From Hirsutella rhossiliensis (taxonomy: Eukaryota > Ascomycota > Sordariomycetes > Hypocreales > Ophiocordycipitaceae): a stretch of 64,000 nucleotides of DNA. Below the pieces are notes generated by a model. The model worked only from the letters and a program-made list of their open reading frames with translations, searched no databases and was not told the origin of the DNA. Each line of letters starts with the position of its first letter. Within the stretch, counting starts at the first letter, position 1. The stretch spans positions 620,001 to 684,000 of the forward strand of contig NW_025408669.1 in the NCBI RefSeq assembly GCF_020360975.1, written 5' to 3'. Below, one piece after another: positions 61,971-64,000 of this stretch. The position numbers were made by a program, and so were the translations under genes.

Positions 61971-63163
61971 TCCTAGGTATAAATAGATTTACCGATATAA
62001 CTATATTATTCTAGGAGATTAAGAAGAATAAGACCTTTAAAAAGTCTTAAAGGTAGTTAACCTTTAAGATAGGCCTAGCGGATAGAAATTACTACTTTAA
62101 AGAGATATAAAACTAGCTTATATAGTAAGGAGAGTAAGAAAAAAGCTAACTATACTAGCTACCTTTATAGAGTAACTTAACTTAATCGCTTAAGCTACGC
62201 GCGGTTTCTTTATAAAACTCCTCCTTAAAAAGACCCTTAACTATCTAATTATACTAATAGGAATTAAGAATAGGCCTAGACCTTCGTTACCTTAAGCGTT
62301 AACTAAATTAAGCTCCTTATTTAAACTAAGTAGCCTTTCCCTAAGTAACCTTAAGATAGGATCCCTACCTTAGAATCTATAAAAGAGAGAGCTAAGCGCC
62401 TTTACTAGTCCCTTTATCTATATGAAACGACGCCGTTATTTTCCCCTTTAAATATATAGCTAATTAGGCCTACTCCTCGCCTACTACTAACGACCCCTTT
62501 AAACGTATAAAGGAGTAAAAGACTTATAACTATACCCCCGCTAATTATAACGACCGGTGTTATTCCTAAGGGATAAACCTATCGAGGGGTTTATATTAGT
62601 AGATATAATAGGGCGTGGTCTAAGCAATAATAAGTATATTACGTTAGTAATAAGTTAGAGGTCGTAGACCGTAGACTATAACTAGGTAATTAGAATTAAA
62701 GATAGAATCGTAATAAAGATCTATATTAAAAGCTAGAGAGCTATCTATCTAAAGGAGTAAAAGTAGGTAGCTATATATACCCGTAGAGACTGTCCTTAGA
62801 TCACGGTCCTAGCCGTAATCCCTTTCGTAGCTTACTATAGCTTACTTATAAGCTATGCTCCTAAGTAGTAATCTATTTATATAAGGCTTACTTAGCTTAC
62901 GTACGCTCTAGGTAAGCTAAGCCTAAGTAACTTCTCGTCCCGACTATTATTCTAAGCCGCCTTATTACGTAAACGTGGCCGGCTCTCCTACGGCCCGCTA
63001 ACCGTAGTCGTAATACGATATCTCCCCTCCTTTTAGTCTTATCCGTAAGACCTGCTGCTACCTTAGCCGCCGTGTATAAATATACCCTTATCGCGCGTAT
63101 ATATATTCCCGGTTTCGTCCTTTCTATCCCTTAGGATATACTGCTAATAGTACGTTTAGTCGC
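61971..63163. other. RIPed repeat DNA, unassigned
   Basis: Less completely mutated than the rest: a few CpA/TpG sites survive. No recognisable domain. A short inverted repeat (CTTAGCTTACG...TAGGTAAGCTAAG) is near 62,890-62,925. Confidence 0.35.
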
Positions 63164-63776
63164 GTGCCAAAGGATCGTTCTTATAAGACCCTTAAGCGCA
63201 TTTATTTAGCTAAGTCTATTAATCGTCTTAGTTTCAACGTTATACCGTGTTCTTTCTATTCCTCGCGCGGCTTCCGCTATAAAATACTAGAGAAATCTTC
63301 TAAGTATACCGAATATATACGGCGGGGTCGTTCCTATAATACGTCGGGCGTAGCGATTAGCTCCTATAGGTAACTTCGTTATCCTGCCTATTATTTAAAG
63401 CTAACGCGTTTCCTAGTATCCCGAATAAATCTAAAGTCTAATCGATTAGATAAAGAAGAAGAAATTACTAAGGAGCGAATATTAAAAGCTTAAGCCGACC
63501 TAAACGAAGCCTTAGCTCGTTTAGCGCGGCTTTACTATTAAAAGCGCTAGCTAAAGATAAAGGGTACTAAGATAGTCTATTAGGGCCTTCGTTCCTTAGA
63601 TAACCTTAACGAGGCTAAGCGCTAAGAATCTAAAGCGGTAGTCGATGTTTAGTTTATAGGTAGATTTAATATAATTAATTAGAATGCTATTAGTTCGTTA
63701 GGCGATTTTACAATGCCTAGGGGGGATTTTACTAGTAGAACTATCGAAGTAGAGAACCGTAGTAGGTTAAGTGCTT
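63164..63776 (+). pseudogene. RIP-decayed repeat ORF with former Zn2Cys6-like spacing
   Basis: An open stretch of 69 residues (63,164-63,370) continues through stops to about 63,776. Residues 29-58 have the spacing C-x2-Y-x6-Y-x8-Y-x2-Y-x6-Y. If the tyrosines were once cysteines (TGY to TAY is a RIP change), this is the Cx2Cx6C...Cx2Cx6C zinc-cluster pattern. Further on, KEEEITKERILKA, LNEALARLARL and LRSLDNLNEAK give a charged, helical, coiled-coil-like tail. It recalls a repeat ORF common in ascomycete genomes. The codon at 63,164 is GTG, so the true start is unknown. Confidence 0.55.
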
Positions 63777-64000
63777 AAATAGTTCCTAGGTATTTTCTTC
63801 TAGTCTATATCCCTTTTACTTAATAAGGTATTCTTATTACTAACCTTATTTTCTTATATTTAGTATTTATTCGGCTTTATATTCTTAATTATCGTTAACT
63901 TCGATTTTATCCTATAGTTTAGCGTCTCGTAGTACTAGTTTTAATAACGAGATATAAAATATTAGGTATATCCTTATTATTATTAGTAGCGAAAGTTTAT

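Overview
The window looks like a filamentous ascomycete genome with strongly compartmented, RIP-mutated (repeat-induced point mutation) DNA. Two long blocks, about 1-31,140 and 44,650-64,000, are AT-rich, stop-riddled and almost without CpA/TpG dinucleotides (by eye: no CpA and one TpG in the first 600 bases), while CpG is kept. They are nested, dead transposons. Between them lies an island of normal composition, about 31.2-44.6 kb, which holds every gene I can support. I cannot name the species.

Left block. A minus-strand Ty3/gypsy copy (1-18,538) is interrupted by a SINE-like element (7,341-8,096) and by a complete but dead chromodomain-type gypsy element (9,545-16,396, 257-bp LTRs, 5-bp target duplication). 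Then come unassigned decayed repeats, a second gypsy RT remnant (about 22.4-23.0 kb) and a minus-strand Ty1/copia element (about 23.4-31.14 kb). The copia left LTR carries another SINE copy, and its right LTR, next to the island, is much less mutated.

Island. Four intact genes are seen and all four encode secreted proteins: an 8-cysteine small secreted protein with a Kex2-type propeptide (31,674-31,937); an eight-exon tyrosinase on the minus strand (34,343-36,736) with all copper ligands; a four-exon double-knottin protein with a 21-nt micro-exon (39,680-40,202); and a kexin-processed repeat precursor with 13 identical-length 19-residue units ending in an invariant YDAPGGY-RR (43,710-44,585). 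The space between genes holds MITE-like inverted-repeat elements, small tandem repeats and one un-RIPed scrap of a retrotransposon LTR.

Right block. A plus-strand Ty1/copia remnant (about 44.9-50.66 kb) is split by two convergent SINE copies (47,186-47,954 and 48,121-48,892, each with perfect target duplications). A plus-strand gypsy copy (50,665-61,970) is the inverted counterpart of window positions 1-18,538. It contains a 370-bp miniature LTR element (TRIM, 54,196-54,565) that kept its GC content. A partly RIPed repeat ORF with a ruined zinc-cluster spacing follows (63.2-63.8 kb).

How the genes might work together: a tyrosine-bearing kexin repeat precursor 7 kb from a tyrosinase recalls fungal dikaritin-type ribosomal peptides (ustiloxin and phomopsin clusters contain such pairs). 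However, no DUF3328/UstYa-type oxidase is visible in this window, so a peptide pathway is a hypothesis. The two cysteine-rich proteins fit an effector-like or defence-peptide role. No expression or function can be read from the sequence.
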